In this document: piece after piece, positions 1-6,518 of the stretch
How positions within the stretch are numbered: the stretch's first letter is position 1
Layout of the letters: each line of letters starts with the position of its first letter
Source: Candidatus Methylomirabilota bacterium
GTDB taxonomy: Bacteria; Methylomirabilota; Methylomirabilia; Methylomirabilales; Methylomirabilaceae
Length of the DNA: 11,784 bases
Assembly (NCBI GenBank): GCA_016200385.1
Contig: JACQEV010000012.1
Span: forward strand, 1-11,784
Direction of reading: 5' to 3'
Program-made: the position numbers and the translations under genes
The notes under the pieces: generated by a model
The model's database searches: none
Seen by the model: only the letters and a program-made list of their open reading frames with translations
What the model was told of the DNA's origin: nothing

Positions 1-183
1 ACCGAGCGCATTCGGATTGTTGAGGGTCAGCAGGGGGAGATCGCCAGTCTGGTGACCCTGCCGGCTCGGGAGGGCGCCACGCGTCTCGTGATCTTGAGGC
101 TCCGGACCATCAACCCGGACCCTGTTATCAAGGCTCTGGCGGAGCGCGGCTATCCCCAGGTTGTCACCGAGTTCGTCTGCTAG
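1..183 (+). CDS. C-terminal end of a protein, probably an ACT domain (CBS-ACT/AcuB-like)
   Basis: The first frame is open from base 1 to a TAG at 181-183, giving the last 60 residues of a gene that starts outside the window. The segment reads as alternating strands and helices: a glycine- and glutamate-containing turn (EGQQGEIASLVTL), a strand rich in Leu/Ile/Val (RLVILRLRTI), then a helix (DPVIKALAERGY) and a last strand. That order and spacing resembles the end of an ACT domain like those following paired CBS domains in AcuB-type proteins, which bind small ligands. This is a judgement from pattern only; the CBS part, if any, is not visible. That the stretch is coding and ends here is fairly sure; the family is uncertain. 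Confidence 0.5.
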   Translation, partial: TERIRIVEGQQGEIASLVTLPAREGATRLVILRLRTINPDPVIKALAERGYPQVVTEFVC

Positions 184-410
184 TACCGTTCCAATCGATC
201 GCGATCCAATAGGAGAAGGGCGGACAAAATCCATGCGCTACTCAGAATACGTGGCGGTCATCTGGAAAATTCGTGAACCTCTTTGCGGCCCGGAGGTGCC
301 GCCTGTGTCGACCTGGGTTAGAGGGTCTACGAGAGGCTCTCGTGAGCGGAAATGACTGTGCGCTGAAATTGGCGCGGGCTTCACGCAATGAAGAATGAAA
401 GGGCAGAACC
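184..410. other. Intergenic region with a short palindrome
   Basis: This 227-nt stretch separates the partial gene from the exported-protein gene. It holds a 15-nt palindrome (329-343) and a short open frame from ATG 233 to TGA 355 (40 codons). That frame has a purine-rich stretch upstream (AGGAGAAGGG at 211-220) set too far away, and a composition unlike a normal protein. I see no convincing -35/-10 pair and no terminator with a T-run. A promoter for the 411-3593 gene run would be expected here, but I cannot point to it. Confidence 0.4.
329..343. repeat. 15-nt palindrome, possible operator or small hairpin
   Basis: ACGAGAG-G-CTCTCGT is a perfect 7+7 nt inverted repeat around one central base. 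It lies 68 nt upstream of the start of the exported-protein gene that heads the regulator-FeoB run. It could be a dimer-binding operator or a 6-bp hairpin with a 3-nt loop. It does not match the classic Fur or DtxR box as I know them. Confidence 0.35.
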
Positions 411-875
411 ATGAACAAGCTCTTCGTCTGTATCCCAGTGGTCGCCATCCTGAGTCTCGTTCTCGCAGCCGGGTCCCTTGCACAGGTTGGGCGGGACACG
501 CGGCAGAGGGGAAGGGAAGGCTGGGGACCGGTGGACCGATACGGCAAGATCTACGATACCAAAACCGTGGACACCCTCAGCGGTGAAGTTGTGAGCGTGA
601 CCAAAATGACCCCAATGAAAGGAATGTCAACTGGTCTAGGGCTGACGCTCAAGACCGATAAGGAGACGGTCTCCGTCCACCTTGGGCCCTCGTGGTATCT
701 CGACAAGCAGATGAAAATCGAGCCGAAGGATACGATCGAAGTCAAAGGCTCAAGGGTCACCTTTAATGGGAAACCCGCGATCATCGCGGCCGAAGTGAAG
801 AAGGGAGCGGAAGTACTGAGGCTCCGCGATGAAACCGGGTCCCCTGTTTGGATCACGAAGCTACCTTACGACTAG
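411..875 (+). CDS. Small exported protein of unrecognised family
   Basis: This encodes 154 residues. The N-terminus is a clear Sec signal peptide: Lys3, a hydrophobic run at residues 4-20, and a likely cleavage site after Ala24 (GSLA/Q). No lipobox cysteine is present, so the product is probably free in the periplasm. The mature part of about 130 residues reads as a small beta-rich domain: a strand with GEVVSV near residue 60, a HLGPSWYL motif near residue 90, and a last part with several Val/Ile strands followed by LRDETGSPVW. The repeated short strands could be an OB-fold or similar barrel, but I do not recognise a named family. The start has a weak purine stretch (AAAGGG at 398-403). The dtxR-like gene begins 14 nt downstream, so co-transcription with the iron genes is likely. 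A link to metal handling is inference from context only. Confidence 0.75.
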   Translation: MNKLFVCIPVVAILSLVLAAGSLAQVGRDTRQRGREGWGPVDRYGKIYDTKTVDTLSGEVVSVTKMTPMKGMSTGLGLTLKTDKETVSVHLGPSWYLDKQMKIEPKDTIEVKGSRVTFNGKPAIIAAEVKKGAEVLRLRDETGSPVWITKLPYD

Positions 876-889
876 GGGTCTAGGATTCG

Positions 890-1573
890 ATGGGGCCGAA
901 AAAGCATTGGCAGGGAGAGGTACTCGAGAAGTCGCTCGATGAGAGCCTGGAGGCGCTCTATCGGCTCTATCAGCTTGGCGCTGCGGTGCCGATTGAGGCG
1001 CTGGCCAAAAAGCTTCAGATATCGCGTGTAGACGCTATAGAGCGGATCGTGCGCCTTCAGGCGCTCGGCTTTGTGGCGAGCAGCCCTGCTCTTGAGCTGG
1101 CCTTGACCCACTCTGGAGCGGCGTGGGGGACGAGTCGGATCAGGCGGCATCGCCTCGTGGAGCGACTGCTGCACGATCAGTTGGGGCTTCCGTGGGAACA
1201 GGTCCACCAAGAGGCGGCTCGGATCGCGCCGGCTATCTCTTGCGCATTGGAGGAACGGCTGGATACCGTCCTCGGACGCCCGGACACTTGCCCCCATGGC
1301 AATCCGATCCCTGCCGCAGACGGGTCGTTCAAGGTCAAACCGGCCACGCCACTGGATCGGCTGCGGCCGGGCTCGAAGGGGGCGATCGCCACCATTCAGC
1401 AAGAAGAGCCCCAGCTCCTTCAGTATCTCACTGCCCTCGGGCTGTTCCCGAAGACCGAACTGGAAGTCGAAGAGGTTGCACCCATGGGTGGGCCGATCGT
1501 GGTGAGAGTGGGGGCTTCCCGTTATGCTCTCGGACGGGAGGTCGCGTCGCGGATCCTGGTTCGGGAAGTGTGA
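890..1573 (+). CDS. DtxR/MntR-family metal-dependent regulator with C-terminal FeoA-like domain
   Basis: This 227-residue protein has the three-part DtxR layout. Residues about 12-70 form a winged helix-turn-helix (AAVPIEALAKKLQISRVDAI is the HTH). Residues about 71-141 are the dimerisation/metal domain, with RHRLVERLL and the family signature CPHGNPIP at 134-141. Residues about 152-227 are an SH3-like FeoA domain (LRPGSKGAI, LTALGLFPKTEL). Family members bind Fe(II) or Mn(II) and repress uptake genes, and the position 4 nt before feoB fits that role. By hand alignment to DtxR, ancillary-site residues His87, Glu91 and His106 are kept (DtxR H79, E83, H98). Primary-site C102, E105 and H106 correspond to Ala110, Ala113 and Pro114. 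Acidic Glu18 and Glu21 match MntR D8 and E11. No separate feoA is seen. An AGGA at 882-885 precedes the ATG. Confidence 0.88.
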   Translation: MGPKKHWQGEVLEKSLDESLEALYRLYQLGAAVPIEALAKKLQISRVDAIERIVRLQALGFVASSPALELALTHSGAAWGTSRIRRHRLVERLLHDQLGLPWEQVHQEAARIAPAISCALEERLDTVLGRPDTCPHGNPIPAADGSFKVKPATPLDRLRPGSKGAIATIQQEEPQLLQYLTALGLFPKTELEVEEVAPMGGPIVVRVGASRYALGREVASRILVREV

Positions 1574-1577
1574 GACC

Positions 1578-3593
1578 ATGGCACTGACGTGCTGCCAATC
1601 GGTCCTGCGATTCAAGGGCGAGGTGCAGATGACCATTGCCCTGGCCGGCAACCCGAACGTGGGCAAATCCAGCTTCTTCAATCGACTGACGGGGATGGGT
1701 GTGGTGACCGCCAACTACCCTGGAAAAACAGTGGATGTGAATATGGGCATCACCCACTTCAACGATATGATGGTGGGGGTGATCGATCTGCCGGGGACGT
1801 ATGCGCTGGAGCCCGTCTCGGAGGACCAGTGGGTTGCGAGGCAGGCCCTGCTAGACGCCCGTCCAGATTCGGTGATCGCGGTGGTGGACGCGACAAACAT
1901 CGCCCGGAACCTTTACCTGACCCTGCAGCTCCTGGACCTGGGCCTCCCCGTGGTCGTGGCGCTGAACCTGATGGACGAGGCCGAACGCGGCGGACTGGCA
2001 GTGGAGCCAGCGGTCCTGGCCAAGCATCTGGGCGTCCCCGTCATCCCGACGGTTGCGGTTCGTGGGATGGGGGTGGATCAGGCGATGGCCAAGGCGGTCG
2101 AGACTGCCGGGGCCGTCACGTCGGCGCAGGGCCGGGGGCCGCGTTACGGCCGGGACGTGGAAGAGCAGATCGAGGCGCTCGCTGCCTTTCTGGGGGCAAT
2201 GGAGGTCGAGCTTCCGTTCGGGTTGTCGCCCAGGCCCGTGGCGATCCTCTTGCTGGAGTCGGACGAAGAGGTGCTGCGATGGGCGGAGCGGCACCCGCAG
2301 GGTTCGGCGATCCTGGCGGAGGCGAGCAGCGCAGCAGCGGAAATCGCAGAGCGGCATGGGGAGCCGGCTCCCCTTCGCCTGGCCAGGGAACGGCATGGCC
2401 TTGCGGGGGCCATTGCGCAAGAAGCGCAGGCACGGGTCCGGGCCCGGCGCTCTCGACAGGAGCGCCTGTGGCGTCTGACAACCGCTCCCCTGACCGGGAT
2501 ACCGATCCTGCTCCTGATGCTCCTGAGCCTTTTTGCTCTGCTCTTCTCCCTGGGTAACTTCCTGTCCGACTTCCTGAGCGGTCTCTGGGCCGCCTGGGTC
2601 TCGCCGCCCGTTCAGGTCGCCTTCGCCTGGGTCCTGGGTGATGGATTCCTTGCGAAAAGCCTGCTCTGGGGATTCGATGCCGGAATCAACGCGGCCCTGG
2701 CAGTAGGGATTCCATATGTGCTGACCTTCTACCTGCTGTTTTCTGTCTTTGAGGACACCGGCTACTTGAACGCGGCGGCCTTTTTGACCGATCCCCTCCT
2801 GCACCGGGTCGGGCTTCACGGCAGGGCGGTCATCCCTTTGGTGACCGCGGCGGGATGCAATGTCCCGGCTGTCATGGCGACAAGGACCCTGACGACCATG
2901 CGGGAGCGAGTGATCTGCGCCACCCTGATCTGCTTTGTTCCCTGCAGCGCCAGGACCGCGGTCATCTCGGGGGCTGTCTCCAGGTATTTGGGGTGGGCGC
3001 CAGCGATAGGGCTCTACCTGATTGTCGCGGCGGTCGGGACGGCCGCTGGGTGGGGGCTGAGTCGCGTTGTGCCGGGGAAGCGGACCGGCCTGGTAATGGA
3101 GATGTTTCCATTCCGGCTGCCGTCTGTCCGAAATCTGCTACGCCGGACATGGTTTCGCTTCAAGGAGTTCGTCTTTGTCGCCGCGCCGGTCGTCATCTTC
3201 GGCAGTCTCTTGTTGGGGGGGCTTTACGAGAGCGGGCTGATCTGGCGGCTTGCTGCGCCGCTGACACCTCTGACAGGCTGGTGGCTCGGCCTGCCAGCGG
3301 TCACCGGCCTGACGCTGCTCTTTGGCATTCTGCGCAAGGAACTGGCGTTGCAGCTCCTGGTGACATTGGCCATGGTGCAGTACGGGCGTGGCGCGGCCGA
3401 TCTGCTCCACTTCATGACGATGAAACAGCTCTTTGTGTATGCCCTGGTCAACGCGCTCTTCATACCCTGCCTGGCCACGATCGCGGTCCTGGCACGAGAG
3501 CTGGCCAGGCGGAGAACCCTCCTGATTGCGCTTTTTAACATCGTGGTCGCCCTCGGGGTCGGCGGCCTGGTTAGCCGCCTCTGGAACGGCTGA
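1578..3593 (+). CDS. feoB: Ferrous iron transport protein B
   Basis: FeoB is the inner-membrane Fe(II) uptake protein with an N-terminal G domain. With the start at 1578 it has 671 residues, somewhat shorter than E. coli FeoB (773). G motifs are intact: G1 GNPNVGKSS (24-32), a switch-I Thr near 51, G3 DLPGTY (70-75) and G4 NLMD (130-133). A helical linker follows to about residue 290, then roughly eight hydrophobic segments with two similar gate blocks. The hallmark GCNVPAVMATRTL and FEDTGYL are present. The start at 1578 leaves a 4-nt gap from the regulator, has GGGAAG at 1564-1569, and gives a short Cys-containing lead (MALTCCQ) like that of some FeoB proteins. ATG 1629, with GAGG upstream, is an alternative that begins almost at the G domain; ATG 1524 overlaps the regulator and is less likely. 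It is almost certainly cotranscribed with the regulator, which also carries the only FeoA-like domain here. Confidence 0.95.
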   Translation: MALTCCQSVLRFKGEVQMTIALAGNPNVGKSSFFNRLTGMGVVTANYPGKTVDVNMGITHFNDMMVGVIDLPGTYALEPVSEDQWVARQALLDARPDSVIAVVDATNIARNLYLTLQLLDLGLPVVVALNLMDEAERGGLAVEPAVLAKHLGVPVIPTVAVRGMGVDQAMAKAVETAGAVTSAQGRGPRYGRDVEEQIEALAAFLGAMEVELPFGLSPRPVAILLLESDEEVLRWAERHPQGSAILAEASSAAAEIAERHGEPAPLRLARERHGLAGAIAQEAQARVRARRSRQERLWRLTTAPLTGIPILLLMLLSLFALLFSLGNFLSDFLSGLWAAWVSPPVQVAFAWVLGDGFLAKSLLWGFDAGINAALAVGIPYVLTFYLLFSVFEDTGYLNAAAFLTDPLLHRVGLHGRAVIPLVTAAGCNVPAVMATRTLTTMRERVICATLICFVPCSARTAVISGAVSRYLGWAPAIGLYLIVAAVGTAAGWGLSRVVPGKRTGLVMEMFPFRLPSVRNLLRRTWFRFKEFVFVAAPVVIFGSLLLGGLYESGLIWRLAAPLTPLTGWWLGLPAVTGLTLLFGILRKELALQLLVTLAMVQYGRGAADLLHFMTMKQLFVYALVNALFIPCLATIAVLARELARRRTLLIALFNIVVALGVGGLVSRLWNG

Positions 3594-3594
3594 G

Positions 3595-3735
3595 GCGGCC
3601 GCCAAGCGACATGATATGATTTTTCTGGGCACAAAGGGGCCGAGAGGGTTCATCCGGCGCCTTCGTGCTGGAACCGTGGACCACCTGATGAGGACGACCC
3701 CCTGCGACCTGATGCTCTTCCGGCTAGCGGCCGCC
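3595..3735. repeat. 9-nt direct repeats bracketing the stress-protein fragment
   Basis: GCGGCCGCC occurs at 3595-3603, just after the feoB stop, and again at 3727-3735, at the end of the small open frame. The two copies are 132 nt apart and both sit beside a TGAG. Each contains an 8-nt palindrome. They could mark the ends of a past short-repeat deletion, or be chance in GC-rich DNA. Confidence 0.3.
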
Positions 3736-3738
3736 TGA
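3604..3738 (+). pseudogene. Fragment resembling the C-terminal end of a universal stress protein
   Basis: The frame ending in TGA at 3736-3738 gives about 44 residues after the feoB stop. It contains DMIFLGTKGPRGFIRR and AGTVDHLMRTTPCDLMLFR. This follows the ending of UspA-type domains: an Asp-Leu/Met-Ile strand, a G-x-x-G turn, G-S/T-V, then Arg-x-x-PC and a final hydrophobic strand. The intact stress protein in this window has DLIVISTHG..GSVAERVVRHAPC at the same place. The fragment is one residue short between the glycine and PC, and its second glycine spacing is off, so it is degenerate. The frame continues upstream only inside feoB, so the N-terminal two thirds are missing. I read it as a remnant of a deleted stress-protein gene or of a transporter with a Usp tail. 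A tiny expressed ORF from ATG 3616 is possible but has no good ribosome site. Confidence 0.45.
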
Positions 3739-3761
3739 GGCCGACAGGGTGGTGAGGGATC

Positions 3762-5198
3762 ATGCAGATTCATCGGCTTTCGCACGAAGAGGCGCTGAGG
3801 GCGCTTGGGACCTCGGACCAGGGGTTGAGCGATGCCGAGGCAGCCAGGAGACTTGAGCAATTCGGCCTCAACGAGCTTCGGGCCGCGGAGAAGATACCCT
3901 ACCTTGCCATGCTGGGAAAGCAGTTTACGCATTTTCTTGCCCTCCTGCTCTGGGCCGCGGCGGCCCTGGCATTTGCCGCGGACAGGATGAAGCCGGGAGA
4001 GGGAATGGATCTGCTCGGCTGGGCCATTATTGGGGTCATCGCGGTGAACGCCCTCTTCTCCTTTGTCCAGGAATACAAGGCCGAGCGGGCCATTATCGCC
4101 CTCAAGCGCCTCCTTCCAATTCACGTCAAGGTCCTCAGACTCGGGGAGATCAAAGATCTCCCGGCATCCATGCTGGTTCCGGGAGATCTTGTGATCCTCG
4201 CCGAAGGTGATCGAGTTCCCGCCGACGGGCGGGTCATTAGCTCAGCCCTGCTGAGGGTAAACAACGCGCCCCTAACCGGCGAGTCGATTCCCAAGATCCG
4301 GCGGGCCGAGGCCGTGGCCGAGGGGACGCTCCTGCAGAGCCCGAACATCGTATTCGCCGGCACCAACGTCCTTTCGGGGACTGCGCGGTCGGTCATCTTC
4401 GCTACGGGGATGACCACCGAGTTCGGCAAGATCGCGCACCTGACCTCTGCGGTCGAGACCGAAATGAGTCCTCTACGGCGGGAGATCGTGAAGGTCACTC
4501 GACTGATCGCCGTGCTCTCCGTTGGGATCGGACTTGCATTTTTCGGCCTCGGCGTGCTCATCGGTCGAAGCTTCTGGGAGAACTTCGTCTTCGCCGTGGG
4601 GATCCTGGTGGCCAACGTGCCGGAGGGGCTCCTCCCCACAGTCACGCTCTCTCTGGCGGTGGGAGCCCAGCGAATGGCAAAGCGGAAGGCGCTCATCAAG
4701 AATCTTCCCTCGGTGGAGACGTTGGGATGCACCAGCGTGATCTGCACGGATAAGACGGGGACCCTCACCGAGAACCGGATGGCTGTGACCCGTATCTACA
4801 TCGACGGACGCGAGGTTCAGGTGTCGGGAGGCTCTTTCATCACCGAGGCAGGCGCCCAGGTGCCTGCCGGGCTTCTCGACAGATGGGCCCCGCTCTTTGC
4901 GATCGCGACCGGGTGCAATGATGCCCGCCGCCGTCACGACGTGGACGGGAAGGGAACGGCGTTCGTCGGCGACCCGACAGAGATCGCGCTACTACAGTTC
5001 GCGGGCACCGTATCGCGGGATTCCGCTAACGCGACCCTTCGGCTCCACGAGTTCCCCTTCGATGCCGACCGGAAGCGGATGACCACCATTCACCGGACAG
5101 CCTCCGGGAAGAGGGTCGCCTACGTCAAAGGCGCGCCCGAGCTCCTGCTTCCGCTCTGCCGCTTGATCTATCGCGACGGTGCAGCGACCCTTCTGTAG
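3762..5198 (+). CDS. Na,K-ATPase-like (type IIC) P-type cation ATPase, N-terminal part, ended by in-frame TAG
   Basis: This is the first 478 residues of a P-type ATPase whose remainder continues in the same frame after a TAG. It has an N-terminal cation ATPase domain (about 4-70), transmembrane pairs near 55-73 and 83-103, and the actuator motif TGES at 172-175. A further pair lies around 246-300 with VANVPEGLLPTVT (Pro287, Glu288), then the phosphorylation motif DKTGT (Asp330). The nucleotide domain has GDPTE (403-407), FPFDADRKRM (431-440) and KGAPE (456-460). The NVPEGLL wording and the following KNLPSVETLG are typical of Na,K- and H,K-ATPase alpha subunits rather than SERCA (IPEGLPA). GAGGG at 3754-3758 supports the start. 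Alone this part lacks the hinge and TM5-10 and could not pump. The frame, length and motifs show that it belongs with 5214-6518. Confidence 0.9.
   Translation: MQIHRLSHEEALRALGTSDQGLSDAEAARRLEQFGLNELRAAEKIPYLAMLGKQFTHFLALLLWAAAALAFAADRMKPGEGMDLLGWAIIGVIAVNALFSFVQEYKAERAIIALKRLLPIHVKVLRLGEIKDLPASMLVPGDLVILAEGDRVPADGRVISSALLRVNNAPLTGESIPKIRRAEAVAEGTLLQSPNIVFAGTNVLSGTARSVIFATGMTTEFGKIAHLTSAVETEMSPLRREIVKVTRLIAVLSVGIGLAFFGLGVLIGRSFWENFVFAVGILVANVPEGLLPTVTLSLAVGAQRMAKRKALIKNLPSVETLGCTSVICTDKTGTLTENRMAVTRIYIDGREVQVSGGSFITEAGAQVPAGLLDRWAPLFAIATGCNDARRRHDVDGKGTAFVGDPTEIALLQFAGTVSRDSANATLRLHEFPFDADRKRMTTIHRTASGKRVAYVKGAPELLLPLCRLIYRDGAATLL
5196..5198 (+). other. In-frame amber codon splitting the P-type ATPase
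   Basis: Codon 479 is TAG in CTG-TAG-AGG. The frame is open for 478 codons before and 439 after it, and both sides align to one continuous P-type ATPase, so no bases are missing. A one-base change to CAG or GAG would restore Gln or Glu in a charged helix shortly after KGAPE. TAG also ends other genes here (411-875, 8290-8853, 9147-11581), so genome-wide reassignment of TAG is unlikely. Genuine nonsense mutation, strain polymorphism or sequence error cannot be told apart from this sequence. Confidence 0.85.
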
Positions 5199-5213
5199 AG
5201 GGCCGAGCGTCGG

Positions 5214-6518
5214 ATGATCGTTGACCGCCTGGATCTGTTCGGCGAGTCGGCCTTACGGGTGCTTGCCCTGGCCTACCGAGAGCTTCCCGAAGGCATGGCG
5301 CTGTCGGCGATGGAAGACGTGGAGCGGGACCTGACGTTCGTCGGCCTGGTTGCCATGCTGGATCCGCCCCGGCCCGAGGTCCCCGACGCGGTGGTCCGGT
5401 GCAGGAAGGCCGGGATCAAGACGGTCATGATCACGGGAGACAACAGGCGCACAGCCCTGGCGATCGCCCGGGCCATCGGCATGGTCCGAGGGGAGAACGC
5501 CGCCGTTCTGGAAGGGCACCAGGTCGAGGCGATGCGGGATGAGGAGTTGAGAGTCGCGCTCGAAGAGCCCGAGGTCCTTTTCGCCAGGATGACTCCTACC
5601 CAGAAGATGCGGGTGGTCTCCATCCTGAAGGAGATGGGAAATGTCGTGGCGGTGACAGGCGACGGGGTCAATGACGCCCCTGCCCTGAAGAAGGCCGACA
5701 TCGGGATCGCCATGGGGATCGAAGGGACCGACGTGGCGAAGGAGGCGGCGGACATCGTCCTGCTCGACGACAATTTCGCCACCATCGTCAACGCCGTCGA
5801 AGAAGGGCGAGCGGTCTACGAAAACATCCGCAAATTCGTGACCTACATCCTCGCCAGCAACATCCCGGAGCTGGTGCCATATTTGGCCTCGGTGATCTTC
5901 CGGGTCCCGCTCCTGCTCACGGTCGTCCAGATCCTCGGCGTTGACCTTGGGACCGATATGTTCCCGGCCCTGGGTCTCGGGGCCGAGCCGCCGGATGCGC
6001 AAACGATGGATCGCCCCCCAAGGTCGAGAGAGGAGCGACTCCTCAGCCTTCCGTTGCTCGTCCGCGCCTATCTGTTTCTTGGGCCGATCGAGGCGGCCGC
6101 GGCGGTGGGCGGCGGGCTCTGGTACCTCGCTGATCGCGGGTGGGAGTGGGGTGTGGGCCTCCCACAAGGGAGCCCGCTCTACAGACAGGCGACGACCGTT
6201 GCCTTCGCGGCCATCGTCCTCTGCCAGGTGGCGAACGTGTTCGCGTGCCGGAGTCCAAGAGTGTCGAGCTTCTCCTTGCCCCTCTTCACGAACCGCCTCC
6301 TGCTGTGGGGCGTGGCTGTCGAGCTCTTCATTCTCGGGCTGATCGTGTACCATCCGCTCGGCCACCGGGTCTTCGGGACCGCCGCCTTCGACGGGAGGTT
6401 CTGGTTGTTTCTTCTTGTCTTCGCGGCCTTCCTTCTGCTCGCCGAAGAGACCAGGAAGGGGCTGATTCGGCGTTATGCCTGTGGAAGGAGCCTCCGCTAT
6501 CAGGAGGGGACGGCATGA
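5214..6518 (+). CDS. Na,K-ATPase-like (type IIC) P-type cation ATPase, C-terminal part
   Basis: The frame is open from 5199; 5214 is the first ATG after the TAG, with only a weak GAGCG before it. Numbered on the joined 918-residue protein, it has the rest of the N domain, the P-domain motifs DPPRPEV (534-540), MITGDN (556-561) and TGDGVNDAPAL (632-642), then TM5-TM10. TM5 has SNIPE (699-703) and TM6 has VDLGTDM (727-733). These match Na,K-ATPase cation ligands N776, E779, D804 and D808. The Na,K-ATPase TM8 Asp926 position is Asn825 here (CQVANVF). The end EETRKGLIRR also mirrors the alpha-subunit tail. No beta-subunit gene is visible. Likely transport of monovalent cations is inferred from these ligands; the ion is not proven. 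Its TGA overlaps the next gene's ATG. If the TAG is real, this half may be untranslated. Confidence 0.9.
   Translation: MIVDRLDLFGESALRVLALAYRELPEGMALSAMEDVERDLTFVGLVAMLDPPRPEVPDAVVRCRKAGIKTVMITGDNRRTALAIARAIGMVRGENAAVLEGHQVEAMRDEELRVALEEPEVLFARMTPTQKMRVVSILKEMGNVVAVTGDGVNDAPALKKADIGIAMGIEGTDVAKEAADIVLLDDNFATIVNAVEEGRAVYENIRKFVTYILASNIPELVPYLASVIFRVPLLLTVVQILGVDLGTDMFPALGLGAEPPDAQTMDRPPRSREERLLSLPLLVRAYLFLGPIEAAAAVGGGLWYLADRGWEWGVGLPQGSPLYRQATTVAFAAIVLCQVANVFACRSPRVSSFSLPLFTNRLLLWGVAVELFILGLIVYHPLGHRVFGTAAFDGRFWLFLLVFAAFLLLAEETRKGLIRRYACGRSLRYQEGTA

Noticed and set aside
872..1714. 280-residue minus-strand open frame, and similar long ones at 3138-4124, 1851-2819, 9266-10126 and 10145-10990
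   Set aside because: All oppose genes with recognised families and show no motif or coherent hydrophobic pattern of their own.
1589..2557. 322-residue plus-strand open frame within feoB
   Set aside because: It is glycine/arginine-rich out-of-frame reading of feoB, which has intact G motifs in the proper frame.
5196..5198. Pyrrolysine or reassigned TAG in the ATPase
   Set aside because: Several neighbours end in TAG, and no pyl genes or tRNA are visible in the window.
6140..6514. Upstream extension of the RHH-like gene's frame
   Set aside because: This part overlaps TM7-TM10 of the ATPase in another frame; the strong ribosome site at 6502-6509 marks ATG 6515 as the start.
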